Shown here: positions 1 to 6,290 of the stretch, one piece after another
Layout of the letters: each line of letters starts with the position of its first letter
How positions within the stretch are numbered: the first letter of the stretch is position 1
NCBI GenBank assembly: GCA_002386405.1
Contig: DGIP01000303.1
Location: forward strand, 1 to 12,495
Direction of reading: 5' to 3'
Source: Stenotrophomonas maltophilia
Lineage (GTDB): Bacteria; Pseudomonadota; Gammaproteobacteria; Xanthomonadales; Xanthomonadaceae
DNA length: 12,495 nt
Program-made: the position numbers and the translations under genes
Notes under the pieces: generated by a model
What the model saw: only the letters and a program-made list of their open reading frames with translations
The model's database searches: none
Told to the model about the DNA's origin: nothing

Positions 1-17
1 GCAGGGCGTGGCTCTAC
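1..17 (-). repeat. GTAG-headed palindrome (SMAG/REP-like), cut by window edge
   Basis: On the minus strand GTAG (17-14) is followed by the arm AGCCACGC (13-6), then CCT, then GC at the edge. GC would start the expected return arm GCGTGGCT. The GTAG contains the TAG stop of the phosphatase-like gene. The resemblance to the GTAG-headed short palindromes of Stenotrophomonas maltophilia is from known family layout; the second arm lies outside the window and is inferred. Confidence 0.45.
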
Positions 18-337
18 AGGTGCGGAACTACCTTCTTTTTCAACAGTTCCACCAGCTCCGACTGCATGAAGTCGTAGTCGTCCGGAATATCCAGGCAGAT
101 CACCCGCTTCCCGTTCAACCACTGCCGGTACCGGCTGGCCAACCGGGTGCGGTGCGCCCGCTCCATCACGAAGATGACCTCCGCCCACTGCAGCAGCTCC
201 GGGCTCACCGGCACATCCGCATCGGCGAGCACGCCGGCCGACGCGGTTTCCACGCCAGGCCAGTCGGCGAATACCTGTTCAGCGGTCGGGCTGCGCAGGC
301 GGTTCTGGCTGCAGAGGAAAAGCACATGGCGGGTCAT
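14..337 (-). CDS. Small low-molecular-weight protein tyrosine phosphatase-like protein
   Basis: This 107-residue cytoplasmic protein opens with a short beta strand leading into a phosphatase P-loop: C9-SQNRL-R15-S16, which fits CX5R(S/T) of low-molecular-weight tyrosine phosphatases. In that family the Cys is the nucleophile and the Arg binds phosphate. The usual late DP general-acid loop is not obvious; LDIPDDY at residues 82-88 may serve instead. It is shorter than classical members (about 150 residues) and resembles the COG4551 'predicted tyrosine phosphatase' group. ATG at 337 was chosen; an in-frame GTG at 346 would add three residues, and neither has a clear Shine-Dalgarno. The gene starts 15 bp after the uvrD stop, so cotranscription and coupled translation with uvrD are likely. 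The substrate is unknown. The stop TAG lies in a GTAG repeat head. Confidence 0.8.
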   Translation of the reverse strand: MTRHVLFLCSQNRLRSPTAEQVFADWPGVETASAGVLADADVPVSPELLQWAEVIFVMERAHRTRLASRYRQWLNGKRVICLDIPDDYDFMQSELVELLKKKVVPHL

Positions 338-352
338 CCGTGACACGCCCGG

Positions 353-2545
353 TCAGATCACGGTGAGGTTGGCGTAGGCCATCACCAGCCACTTGCTGCC
401 GGCCTCGGCGAACTCCACCTGCACGCGCGCGTGTGCGCCGCTGCCTTCGTAGTCGGTGACCATGCCTTCGCCGAAGCGGGCGTGGGTGACCATGGCGCCC
501 AGCTTGAGCGGCGGCGCCTCCAGCGCAGCGTGGCCGGCCGGGCGGCTGGCACCGAGCGAGGCACCACGCGAGACCTGCACCTTGGGGCGCACTTCGTTGA
601 GCAGCTCACGCGGGATCTCGCGCAGGAAGCGCGAGGGCACGTTGTAGTTTTCCTGGCCGTGGATGCGGCGCGATTCGGCGTAGCTGAGCACCAGCTTCTG
701 GCGCGCGCGGGTAATGCCCACGTAGGCCAGGCGGCGCTCTTCTTCCAACCGCCCGCTTTCTTCCAGCGAACGCGCGCTCGGGAACAGGCCATCTTCCATG
801 CCGGCCAGGAACACCAGCGGGAATTCCAGGCCCTTGGCCGAATGCAGCGTCATCAGCTGCACGCCCTCCTCACCCGCCTGGGCCTGGCCTTCGCCGGCTT
901 CCAGTGAGGCGTAGGACAGGAAGGCGACCAGCTCGCTCATGGTCTCGCCGGTTTCCTCGATGTCGTCCTCGCGCCGGGTGAAGCGCGAGGCCACCGAGAC
1001 CAGCTCGTCCAGGTTGTCCGCGCGCGATTCCGAATCCAGCGCGTTGCGGCTTTCCTTGGACCAGTGCTCGCGCAAGCCCGAGCGGATCAGCACGTGGTCG
1101 ATGCGCTCGGCCAGGGTCATCTCGCCGGCTTCGGCATGCAGCTGGTTGACCAGGGTGAGGAAGCCTGCCAGCGCGTTGCGCGCGCGGGCGGCCAGCTCGT
1201 TGCCCTGGGTGGTGAGCATGGTGGCTTCCCACAGCGAGATCGCCTGGGTGCGCGCCAGCCGGCGCACTTCGTCCAGGGTGCGGTCGCCGATACCGCGCGT
1301 CGGTGTGTTGACCGCGCGCTCGAAGGCGGCGTCATCGTTGCGGTTGGTCATCAACCGCAGGTAGGCCAGCGCGTCCTTGATTTCGGCGCGCTCGAAGAAG
1401 CGCATGCCGCCATACACGCGGTACGGCACCTGCTCGGAGAGCAGCGCTTCTTCGAATGCACGCGACTGCGCGTTGCTGCGGTAGAGCACGGCGGCGTCGC
1501 CATAGCTGCCGCCATCGCGCACCCACTGGCGCGCGCGCTCGACCACGTAACGCGCCTCGTCCATTTCGTTGTAGGCCGCGTACAGGTCGATGGGGTCGCC
1601 ATCGCCACTGTCGGTCCACAGTTCCTTGCCGATCCGGTCCGGGTTGTGCGCGATCACCGCATTGGCCGCGCCCAGGATGTTGGCGCTGGAGCGGTAGTTC
1701 TGCTCCAGGCGCACGGTCTGCGCGCCGGGGAAATCCTTCAGGAAGCGCTGTACGTTCTCGACCTTGGCGCCGCGCCAGCCGTAGATGGCCTGGTCATCGT
1801 CGCCGACCACGAACACGTGGCCGCTGTCGCCGGCCAGCACGCGCACGAAGGCGTACTGGATGGCGTTGGTGTCCTGGAACTCGTCCACCAGGATCTCGCG
1901 GAAGCGCGAGCGGTAGTGGGCCAGCAGCGCCGGGTTGTCGCGCAGCAGTTCGTGCGCGCGCAGCAGCAGCTCGGCGAAGTCGACCAGGCCGGCACGGTCG
2001 CAACGCTCCTGGTAGGCCGCGTAGGCCTGGCGCATGGTTTCCAGCCAGGCATCGTTCGGCTCGGGCTGGATGTGCTGCGGGCGGCGGCCTTCGTCTTTCT
2101 GCTCGTTGATCCACCACGCGATCTGCTTGGGCGGGTGCTTGCTGTCGTCGATTTCCAGCTGCTGCACCACGCGCTTGACCAGCCGCAGCTGGTCGTCCGA
2201 ATCCAGCACCTGGAAGCTGTCGGGCAGCTTGGCTTCCTGGTAGTGCAGGCGCAGCAGGCGATGGGCCAGGCCGTGGAAGGTGCCGATCCACGCGCCACGG
2301 CTGCCCTGCGGCAGCTGCACGTCGATGCGGTGGCGCATTTCGCCGGCGGCCTTGTTGGTGAAGGTCACCGCGAAAATGCCATGGGTGGGCACGCCGCAGA
2401 CTTCATTGAGCCAGGCGATGCGGTGGATCAGTACGCGGGTCTTGCCGGAACCGGCACCGGCAAGCACCAGATGGTGGCCAGGCGGGGCGGACACAGCTTC
2501 GCGCTGAGCGGGGTTGAGCCCGTCGAGCAGGTGGGAGACATCCAT
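353..2545 (-). CDS. uvrD: DNA helicase II, UvrD (superfamily 1A 3'-5' helicase)
   Basis: This 730-residue protein is an ATP-driven 3'-5' DNA helicase. In nucleotide excision repair it displaces UvrC and the cut oligonucleotide, and it also acts in mismatch repair. The start MDVSHLLDGLN matches the E. coli UvrD N-terminus closely. Visible motifs in order are Q14 (Q motif), Walker A GAGSGKT (30-36), motif Ia TFTNKAAGEM (61-70), GTFHG (88-92), Walker B DEFQDT (221-226), motif III GDDDQAIYGWRGA (about 248-260), QNYRSS, TLHSAKGLEF and YVGITRA. The last 50 residues (LGAMVTHARFGEGMV...) match the C-terminal Tudor-like domain, which in E. coli UvrD contacts RNA polymerase. Length is close to the E. 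coli protein (720). No Shine-Dalgarno precedes the ATG, but a TAAAAT box ends 6 nt upstream of it, so the mRNA may be leaderless. The phosphatase-like gene follows closely. Confidence 0.97.
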   Translation of the reverse strand: MDVSHLLDGLNPAQREAVSAPPGHHLVLAGAGSGKTRVLIHRIAWLNEVCGVPTHGIFAVTFTNKAAGEMRHRIDVQLPQGSRGAWIGTFHGLAHRLLRLHYQEAKLPDSFQVLDSDDQLRLVKRVVQQLEIDDSKHPPKQIAWWINEQKDEGRRPQHIQPEPNDAWLETMRQAYAAYQERCDRAGLVDFAELLLRAHELLRDNPALLAHYRSRFREILVDEFQDTNAIQYAFVRVLAGDSGHVFVVGDDDQAIYGWRGAKVENVQRFLKDFPGAQTVRLEQNYRSSANILGAANAVIAHNPDRIGKELWTDSGDGDPIDLYAAYNEMDEARYVVERARQWVRDGGSYGDAAVLYRSNAQSRAFEEALLSEQVPYRVYGGMRFFERAEIKDALAYLRLMTNRNDDAAFERAVNTPTRGIGDRTLDEVRRLARTQAISLWEATMLTTQGNELAARARNALAGFLTLVNQLHAEAGEMTLAERIDHVLIRSGLREHWSKESRNALDSESRADNLDELVSVASRFTRREDDIEETGETMSELVAFLSYASLEAGEGQAQAGEEGVQLMTLHSAKGLEFPLVFLAGMEDGLFPSARSLEESGRLEEERRLAYVGITRARQKLVLSYAESRRIHGQENYNVPSRFLREIPRELLNEVRPKVQVSRGASLGASRPAGHAALEAPPLKLGAMVTHARFGEGMVTDYEGSGAHARVQVEFAEAGSKWLVMAYANLTVI

Positions 2546-2551
2546 GCGCTC

Positions 2552-2557
2552 ATTTTA
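2552..2557 (-). promoter_or_regulatory. Possible -10 box of uvrD (leaderless transcript candidate)
   Basis: The minus strand reads TAAAAT, 6 nt, then the uvrD ATG. That spacing would put the transcription start at or next to the start codon. It fits the absence of a Shine-Dalgarno. No TTGACA-like -35 is visible at 16-18 bp, so the call is tentative. Confidence 0.35.
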
Positions 2558-2595
2558 CCCCGCCCGCCGCCCCACGGGGGCCGGCCAGCCAACCG

Positions 2596-2620
2596 GTAGG
2601 TCACGACCGTGGGTCGTGAC
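2596..2620 (+). repeat. SMAG/REP-like palindrome with GTAG head
   Basis: The plus strand reads GTAG (2596-2599), arm GTCACGACC (2600-2608), loop GTG, and a perfect 9-bp return arm GGTCGTGAC (2612-2620). This is the GTAG-plus-stem layout of the short palindromes known from Stenotrophomonas maltophilia. The arms encode the last residues (...HDPRS) and the TGA stop of the adjacent oxidoreductase gene. The inner core CGACC-GTG-GGTCG recurs with one loop change at 7494-7518. It probably forms a stable hairpin at the 3' end of that gene's mRNA. Confidence 0.85.
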
Positions 2621-3995
2621 CCGACGCCGCCATGGCGGCCTGTTGCGCCTGAATCCGAAGCTCAGGAATGGCCAGGCTTTCCCACAGGGTGCCGATGCGC
2701 AGGCTGCCCACCAGCTGCACGCCCGGCTGCGGCCTGCCCTGCGCATCCAGCAGGAACCCTGCCCCGTCGCTGTCCAGCCCCAGCCCATGCGGGCCGGGGC
2801 GCGCATGGCCATCGGCCAGCAGCTGCTGCAGCAGCGGGTTGCGCATGGCCAACGCGCGGGTTTCCACGCCGGTGGCGTTGATGACCGCGCCTACGTTCAG
2901 CGGCTGCATGCCGCCCTGCGGCCCGTGCGCGTGCAGCTGCAACGTACCGTCCAGCACCAGCAGCGCATCCAGCCGCGCACGGTGGCGCTGCAGCTGGCCC
3001 GATTGCTCCAGTTCCGCCAGCTGCGCATGCACGGTTTCGGCAATGCGGTGGCGGTGCACGTCCCAGTAGCGCACCACGTGGCGCAGGAAACGGCGCTGGT
3101 CAGCCGCATCGAGTCCCTGCCACAGCGCCTGGCCCAGAGGACGGATGCGGTCCATCACGCCCTGCCACGGAATGCCCTTCGCCGCCGCGTCGCGCACATG
3201 GCCGCGCAGCGCGCGCATGCGGGCGCGCAGTGGCATCGCCAGCAGCGGCTGCGGATCGAACTTGGCGATGCCGCCGTGCGCGTGTGGCAGGGGCAGCAGT
3301 GCGTGCCGCGACAGCACGTGGATGCGGCCGCGATGACCCGCCGTGGCCAATGCCACCACGCTGTCGGCCATGCTCAGGCCCGAGCCGATGATGGCCAGGT
3401 CGCCATCGCCGGCCAGCAGGCGTACGCCGTCGTAATCCCATGCATCGACCACACGGCCGGGCGGCAGGGCCTCGGCGCCGGGCGCGGGCAACGGGCGCAT
3501 GCTGTTGCCGCAGGCCAGGACCACCTGCGGCGCTTGCCACTGCCCGCCGTCGGCCAGCAGCAGTGTGTGCAACGGCATACCCGGCACCAGGGAGACGACC
3601 GGAGCGTGCACCACCTGCAGCTGCGCCGGGCTCTGCGCCTCGGCGTCGGCAAGGCGATGCTGCAGGTACGCCGCGTAATGGCGGCGCGGAACAAAGGTCT
3701 CGGCCAGTGCATCGCGCGACAGGCCCGGCAATGCGTCGGCCTGCAGCAGGTAATCGACGAAATCACCCGGCTGCTCGGGCAGGCCGCTCATCTTGCCGGC
3801 CGGCACGTTGAGCAGGTGCTCCGGCCACGGCGTGGCGTAGGCGATGCCCTGTGCCAGCGTGGACGCGGGCTCGAACAGGACCACCTGCAGCGGCACCGTG
3901 GCGCTGCGCAGCGCGTTGAGCGCGACCAGCACACCGGCCGCACCGCCGCCGATGATGGCCAGGTCGGCCTGGAGCATGGGTTCGGAGTCGGTCAT
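2601..3995 (-). CDS. FAD/NAD(P)-binding oxidoreductase-like protein (COG4529 type)
   Basis: From ATG at 3995 this is 464 residues, predicted cytoplasmic, with no signal peptide. An N-terminal Rossmann dinucleotide-binding motif, DLAIIGGGAAGVL (11-23), suggests FAD binding. It is followed by a segment with LLNVPAGKMSGLP (61-73) typical of the NAD_binding_9/COG4529 family. LACGNS lies at 160-165. A second Rossmann motif, DLAIIGSGLSMADS (199-212), fits NAD(P)H binding, and INATGVET occurs later. The architecture resembles flavin monooxygenases or pyridine-nucleotide oxidoreductases; the substrate is not known. An in-frame ATG at 4013 would add six residues. The ATG at 3995 is preferred because TACAAT ends 6 nt before it, the same arrangement as uvrD; neither start has a Shine-Dalgarno. 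The final codons and stop lie inside a REP-like palindrome. A 21-39 bp gap separates it from cls. Confidence 0.8.
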   Translation of the reverse strand: MTDSEPMLQADLAIIGGGAAGVLVALNALRSATVPLQVVLFEPASTLAQGIAYATPWPEHLLNVPAGKMSGLPEQPGDFVDYLLQADALPGLSRDALAETFVPRRHYAAYLQHRLADAEAQSPAQLQVVHAPVVSLVPGMPLHTLLLADGGQWQAPQVVLACGNSMRPLPAPGAEALPPGRVVDAWDYDGVRLLAGDGDLAIIGSGLSMADSVVALATAGHRGRIHVLSRHALLPLPHAHGGIAKFDPQPLLAMPLRARMRALRGHVRDAAAKGIPWQGVMDRIRPLGQALWQGLDAADQRRFLRHVVRYWDVHRHRIAETVHAQLAELEQSGQLQRHRARLDALLVLDGTLQLHAHGPQGGMQPLNVGAVINATGVETRALAMRNPLLQQLLADGHARPGPHGLGLDSDGAGFLLDAQGRPQPGVQLVGSLRIGTLWESLAIPELRIQAQQAAMAASGHDPRS

Positions 3996-4001
3996 GGCCG
4001 C

Positions 4002-4007
4002 ATTGTA
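4002..4007 (-). promoter_or_regulatory. Possible -10 box of the oxidoreductase gene (leaderless candidate)
   Basis: The minus strand reads TACAAT, 6 nt, then ATG at 3995. The box falls inside the six-codon extension that the alternative ATG at 4013 would give. No good -35 is visible at 16-18 bp. Confidence 0.3.
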
Positions 4008-4018
4008 GGACATGCGCC

Positions 4019-4038
4019 CGCAACGCCCCGTGCGCTAC
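4019..4038 (-). repeat. Degenerate GTAG-headed hairpin at the cls stop codon
   Basis: The minus strand reads GTAG (4038-4035), whose TAG is the cls stop codon. Then come CGCACG, loop GGG, and CG(T)TGCG with one bulged base. The stem is 6 bp, weaker than the palindromes at 2596 and 7494. It may be a decayed SMAG/REP element or a chance hairpin. Confidence 0.35.
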
Positions 4039-5453
4039 ATCAGCGCATCGGCCAGCCGTGCGATGCCTTCGCGGCTGCGTCGCCACGCGGGCCGCAGCCG
4101 CCACGCCTTCAGGTCGAGCTGGCGCGACTGCCGCAGGTAGTCGTCTTCGATCTCGATCAGCTGTCGCACCAGCCCCCGGTCGTAGCAGAGCATGCCGATT
4201 TCGGCGTTGAGCGCGAACGAGCGGATGTCCAGGTTGATCGAGCCGACCAGCGCGATGTCCTCGTCCACGGTGAGGTGCTTGGCATGCAGGAAATGCGGCT
4301 CGTACAGCGCCACGCGCACACCGGCGCGCAGCAGTTCGTCGTAATACGCCTCCTGCGCCCAGGCGGTGAGGTGCTGGTTGTTGCTGGCCGACAGGATCAG
4401 CTGCACCTGCACCCCCGACAGCGCGGCGATGCGCAGCGCGCTCAGGGTGGCCTCATCCGGCACGAAGTACGGGGTGACCAGCACGATGCGGCGGCGTGCG
4501 AGGTGGATCAGCGCGTTCACCGCATCGCGCGCGTTGCTGAAGGGGTAGGCCGGGCCGCTGGGCAGCAGCTGGGTGGGCACGTCATCGGCGCAGACCGGTT
4601 CGACCATCATCACTTCCAGGCGCTGGCCGGTTTCCATGTACCAGTCGCTGGCGAACACCGCCTCCAGGTGCGCCACCGCCGGGCCACGCACCCGCGCCAC
4701 CAGTTCGCGGTTGGGGTAGCCGGGCACGAAGCCGGGCTGGGCCAGGTTCTGCGAGCCGATGTAGCCGACCCGGTTGTCGATCACCGCGATCTTGCGGTGG
4801 TTGCGCAGGTCCATGCGCCCGCTGCGGCGCCAGCGCAGCCGATCGGGCAGCATGGCGCGCACGTCCACGCCCAGCGCCTGCAGGCGGTGCCGGTAGCGGC
4901 GCAGGCCGCGCTTGGCGCCCACCGCATCCAGCAGCAGGCGGCAGTGCACGCCACGCGCGGCGGCGCGTTGCAGGGCCTGCACCACCGCTTCGCCCACCGC
5001 GTCGTCGAACATCAGGTAGTACAGCAGGTGCACGCGGTCGCGGGCCTGGTCGATATCGTCGATCAGCGCCTGCAGCGAGGCGTCGTAATCGGTCAGCAGC
5101 TCCACCGCGTTGCCATGCACGGGCATGAAGTCGCCCTGGCGCTCGATCAGCGGCACCATTTCGGCGGTGGCGGTATCGGGCACCGGGTTCCAGCGCAGCG
5201 GCGGCTGCAGCGCCTGCTCCTCGCGGATCACCTGCGAGGCCTCGGCCTGGCGCTGCACGCGCTGGCGCGACAGCCAGGGGTGGCCGAACAGCAGGTACAG
5301 CGGCAGGCCCAGCAGGGGCACGAAGCCGACCAGCAGCAGCCAGCTGCGCGCCGCGCCGGGCGTGGTGCGGCTGGGAATCCAGAACAGCGCGGCCAGCCGG
5401 ATCAGCCAGTCCAGCATCAGCAGCCATGAACCCAGCAGCCATTCGAACAGCAT
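4035..5453 (-). CDS. cls: Cardiolipin synthase-type phospholipase D family protein
   Basis: This 472-residue inner-membrane enzyme should condense two phosphatidylglycerol molecules into cardiolipin plus glycerol, or perform a related phosphatidyl transfer. Two N-terminal hydrophobic segments (about 1-25 and 36-56) and the PLDc_N-like stretch FVPLLGLPLYLLFG (44-57) precede two phospholipase D catalytic motifs. These are HRKIAVID (H219, K221, D226) and HAKHLTVD (H390, K392, D397), followed by GSQN and GSIN as expected. Length and layout match bacterial ClsA (E. coli 486). ATG at 5453 was chosen. The frame stays open up to 5561, but that extension would run through the rpmG terminator and lacks membrane-protein character. 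No clear Shine-Dalgarno is visible, so ATG codons a few residues inside (for example at LLMLDW) remain possible. Assignment to ClsA, ClsB or ClsC rests on the N-terminal membrane segments and is inferred. Confidence 0.92.
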   Translation of the reverse strand: MLFEWLLGSWLLMLDWLIRLAALFWIPSRTTPGAARSWLLLVGFVPLLGLPLYLLFGHPWLSRQRVQRQAEASQVIREEQALQPPLRWNPVPDTATAEMVPLIERQGDFMPVHGNAVELLTDYDASLQALIDDIDQARDRVHLLYYLMFDDAVGEAVVQALQRAAARGVHCRLLLDAVGAKRGLRRYRHRLQALGVDVRAMLPDRLRWRRSGRMDLRNHRKIAVIDNRVGYIGSQNLAQPGFVPGYPNRELVARVRGPAVAHLEAVFASDWYMETGQRLEVMMVEPVCADDVPTQLLPSGPAYPFSNARDAVNALIHLARRRIVLVTPYFVPDEATLSALRIAALSGVQVQLILSASNNQHLTAWAQEAYYDELLRAGVRVALYEPHFLHAKHLTVDEDIALVGSINLDIRSFALNAEIGMLCYDRGLVRQLIEIEDDYLRQSRQLDLKAWRLRPAWRRSREGIARLADALM

Positions 5454-5517
5454 CGGTGCGCCCGTTTGGGGGTGTGCCGGCATTCTGCCATGGCCGGCGT
5501 GCACGCCCCCAGAAACG

Positions 5518-5541
5518 AAAAAACCCGCCGTGAGGCGGGTT
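5518..5541 (-). terminator. Intrinsic terminator of rpmB-rpmG
   Basis: On the minus strand AACCCGCC, loop TCAC and GGCGGGTT form a perfect 8-bp stem (5541-5522) that runs into six T (5523-5518). It lies 33 bp past the rpmG stop and is oriented to stop the ribosomal operon before cls. Confidence 0.92.
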
Positions 5542-5573
5542 CTTCGTTGGCTATCGAGCAATCCGGTGAGGGA

Positions 5574-5738
5574 TTACTTGATCTTGCCTTCCTTGTACGG
5601 GACGTGCTTGCGCACGACCGGATCGTACTTCGAGAATTCCATCTTCCCGGGGGTGTTCTTCTTGTTCTTGTCGGTCGTGTAGAAGTGACCGGTACCGGCG
5701 GTCGAAATCATACGGACCTTATCGCGCTTGCCTGCCAT
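5574..5738 (-). CDS. rpmG: 50S ribosomal protein L33
   Basis: This 54-residue basic protein is part of the large ribosomal subunit near the E site. The translation starts [20 protein letters not shown] and ends [16 protein letters not shown], closely matching E. coli L33 in sequence and length. It is the form without zinc-ribbon cysteines. A strong AGGAG (5752-5748) lies 9 nt before the ATG and overlaps the rpmB stop, so translation is probably coupled. The gene lies 13 bp behind rpmB, the conserved rpmB-rpmG order, and an intrinsic terminator follows. Confidence 0.97.
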   Translation of the reverse strand: MAGKRDKVRMISTAGTGHFYTTDKNKKNTPGKMEFSKYDPVVRKHVPYKEGKIK

Positions 5739-5751
5739 GATCGTCTACTCC

Positions 5752-5988
5752 TCAGACCTTTTCGCCGCGCGCACGCAGCTCAGCCAGAACGGAATCGATG
5801 CCGTTCTTGTCGATGGTGCGCAGTGCATGCGCGGAAACACGAAGCTTGACCCAGCGGCTTTCGCTGGCGACCCAGAAGCGGCGCTCGTGCAGGTTGGGCA
5901 GGAAACGACGACGGGTCTTGTTGTTGGCGTGCGAGACGTTGTTACCCGTCTGCACTCGCTTGCCGGAAACTTGGCATACGCGGGACAT
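5752..5988 (-). CDS. rpmB: 50S ribosomal protein L28
   Basis: This 78-residue basic protein is a component of the 50S subunit. The sequence [23 protein letters not shown] at the start and [20 protein letters not shown] at the end closely follow E. coli L28, which has the same length. A GAGGTG Shine-Dalgarno (5998-5993) lies 4 nt before the ATG and fixes the start. It is the first gene of the rpmB-rpmG operon. A sigma-70-like promoter about 170 bp upstream gives a leader of roughly 160 nt, long enough for regulation, though no known riboswitch or leader motif was recognised. Confidence 0.97.
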   Translation of the reverse strand: MSRVCQVSGKRVQTGNNVSHANNKTRRRFLPNLHERRFWVASESRWVKLRVSAHALRTIDKNGIDSVLAELRARGEKV

Positions 5989-6121
5989 TGCGCACCTCGA
6001 TGAAAGTATGTGTCAGCCCATAGCCCGGGCGACGGCGGCCTCGACGGTTTCCCGCCACACGTCATGAGAATCAAAGGGTTACGCTGACGAGGGCAGACCG
6101 GATGACGTGTTCCCGGCCGCC

Positions 6122-6141
6122 AATCCGGACAAATCCGGACA
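6122..6141. repeat. Perfect tandem duplication of a 10-bp unit
   Basis: AATCCGGACA occurs twice head to tail with no gap. Each copy holds the palindrome TCCGGA, so two identical half-sites are spaced exactly one helical turn apart. The pair lies just downstream of the predicted rpmB start (about 6148) and upstream of the glycosyltransferase, a plausible protein-binding position. Confidence 0.8.
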
Positions 6142-6154
6142 CAGCGAGCCGCGC

Positions 6155-6183
6155 ATTATGCCGGAGCCGACCCGTGGGTGCAA
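6155..6183 (-). promoter_or_regulatory. Sigma-70-like promoter of rpmB-rpmG
   Basis: On the minus strand TTGCAC (6183-6178) is followed after 17 bp by CATAAT (6160-6155). The -10 matches TATAAT in five of six positions; the -35 matches the conserved TTG. Transcription would start near 6148. The GTTGTGGACAAC dyad abuts the -35. Confidence 0.6.
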
Positions 6184-6280
6184 GTTGTCCACAACCGACC
6201 TGGCCTGCCGTGGCTGAACGGCCTGCCCCCTCCCTGCACGCCACGGTCGCAGCGGCTGGCGATACTGGCCCCTCTACCCG

Positions 6281-6285
6281 GGAGG
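6281..6285 (+). promoter_or_regulatory. Shine-Dalgarno that sets the glycosyltransferase start
   Basis: GGAGG lies 5 nt before ATG at 6291. This makes 6291, rather than the upstream in-frame ATG at 6102, the likely start. Confidence 0.85.
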
Positions 6286-6290
6286 ATGGC

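Larger units (their letters stand above)
5989..6290. other. Divergent intergenic region between rpmB and the glycosyltransferase
   Basis: This 302-bp spacer carries the rpmB leader and promoter on the minus strand and the Shine-Dalgarno of the glycosyltransferase on the plus strand. It also contains a tandem 10-bp repeat (6122-6141), a GTTGT-CC-ACAAC dyad (6184-6195) that overlaps the DnaA-box-like TTGTCCACA (6185-6193), and the palindrome GCCCGGGC (6023-6030). A plus-strand reading frame is open from 6102, but its Arg/Pro/Ser-rich translation looks non-coding. No convincing plus-strand promoter was found. Confidence 0.7.

Noticed and set aside
2569..2581. Short GCCCC-ACG-GGGGC hairpin upstream of uvrD
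   Set aside because: A 5-bp stem with no T-run is expected by chance at this GC content.
1064..2599. A 511-codon plus-strand frame opposite uvrD
   Set aside because: It has no recognisable motif, and UvrD on the other strand explains the sequence completely.
2514..5429. A 971-codon open frame on the plus strand, antisense to the oxidoreductase and cls
   Set aside because: Its translation is rich in Gln, His, Arg and Ala with no domain, and it is the shadow expected opposite GC-rich codons. The minus-strand genes have clear family motifs.
5468..5510. Imperfect hairpin between the rpmG terminator and cls, with GGGGG/CCCCC ends and two GCCGGC blocks
   Set aside because: The stem needs a 4-nt bulge and a mismatch and has no GTAG head or T-run, so it is not counted as a repeat or terminator.
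5454..5561. N-terminal extension of cls from an ATG-like start at 5561
   Set aside because: It would include the rpmG terminator, and its residues do not resemble a membrane protein start. MLFEWLLGSW at 5453 fits the family.
5574..5738. L33 without zinc cysteines taken as a sign of zinc-dependent paralogue switching linked to the czc genes
   Set aside because: The cysteine-free form is the ordinary gammaproteobacterial L33, as in E. coli, and lies in its usual place after rpmB. Nothing links it to the czc operon.
6102..6290. N-terminal extension of the glycosyltransferase from ATG at 6102
   Set aside because: The extra 63 residues are Arg/Pro/Ser-rich with no family similarity and cover the rpmBG promoter. 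GGAGG precedes the ATG at 6291.
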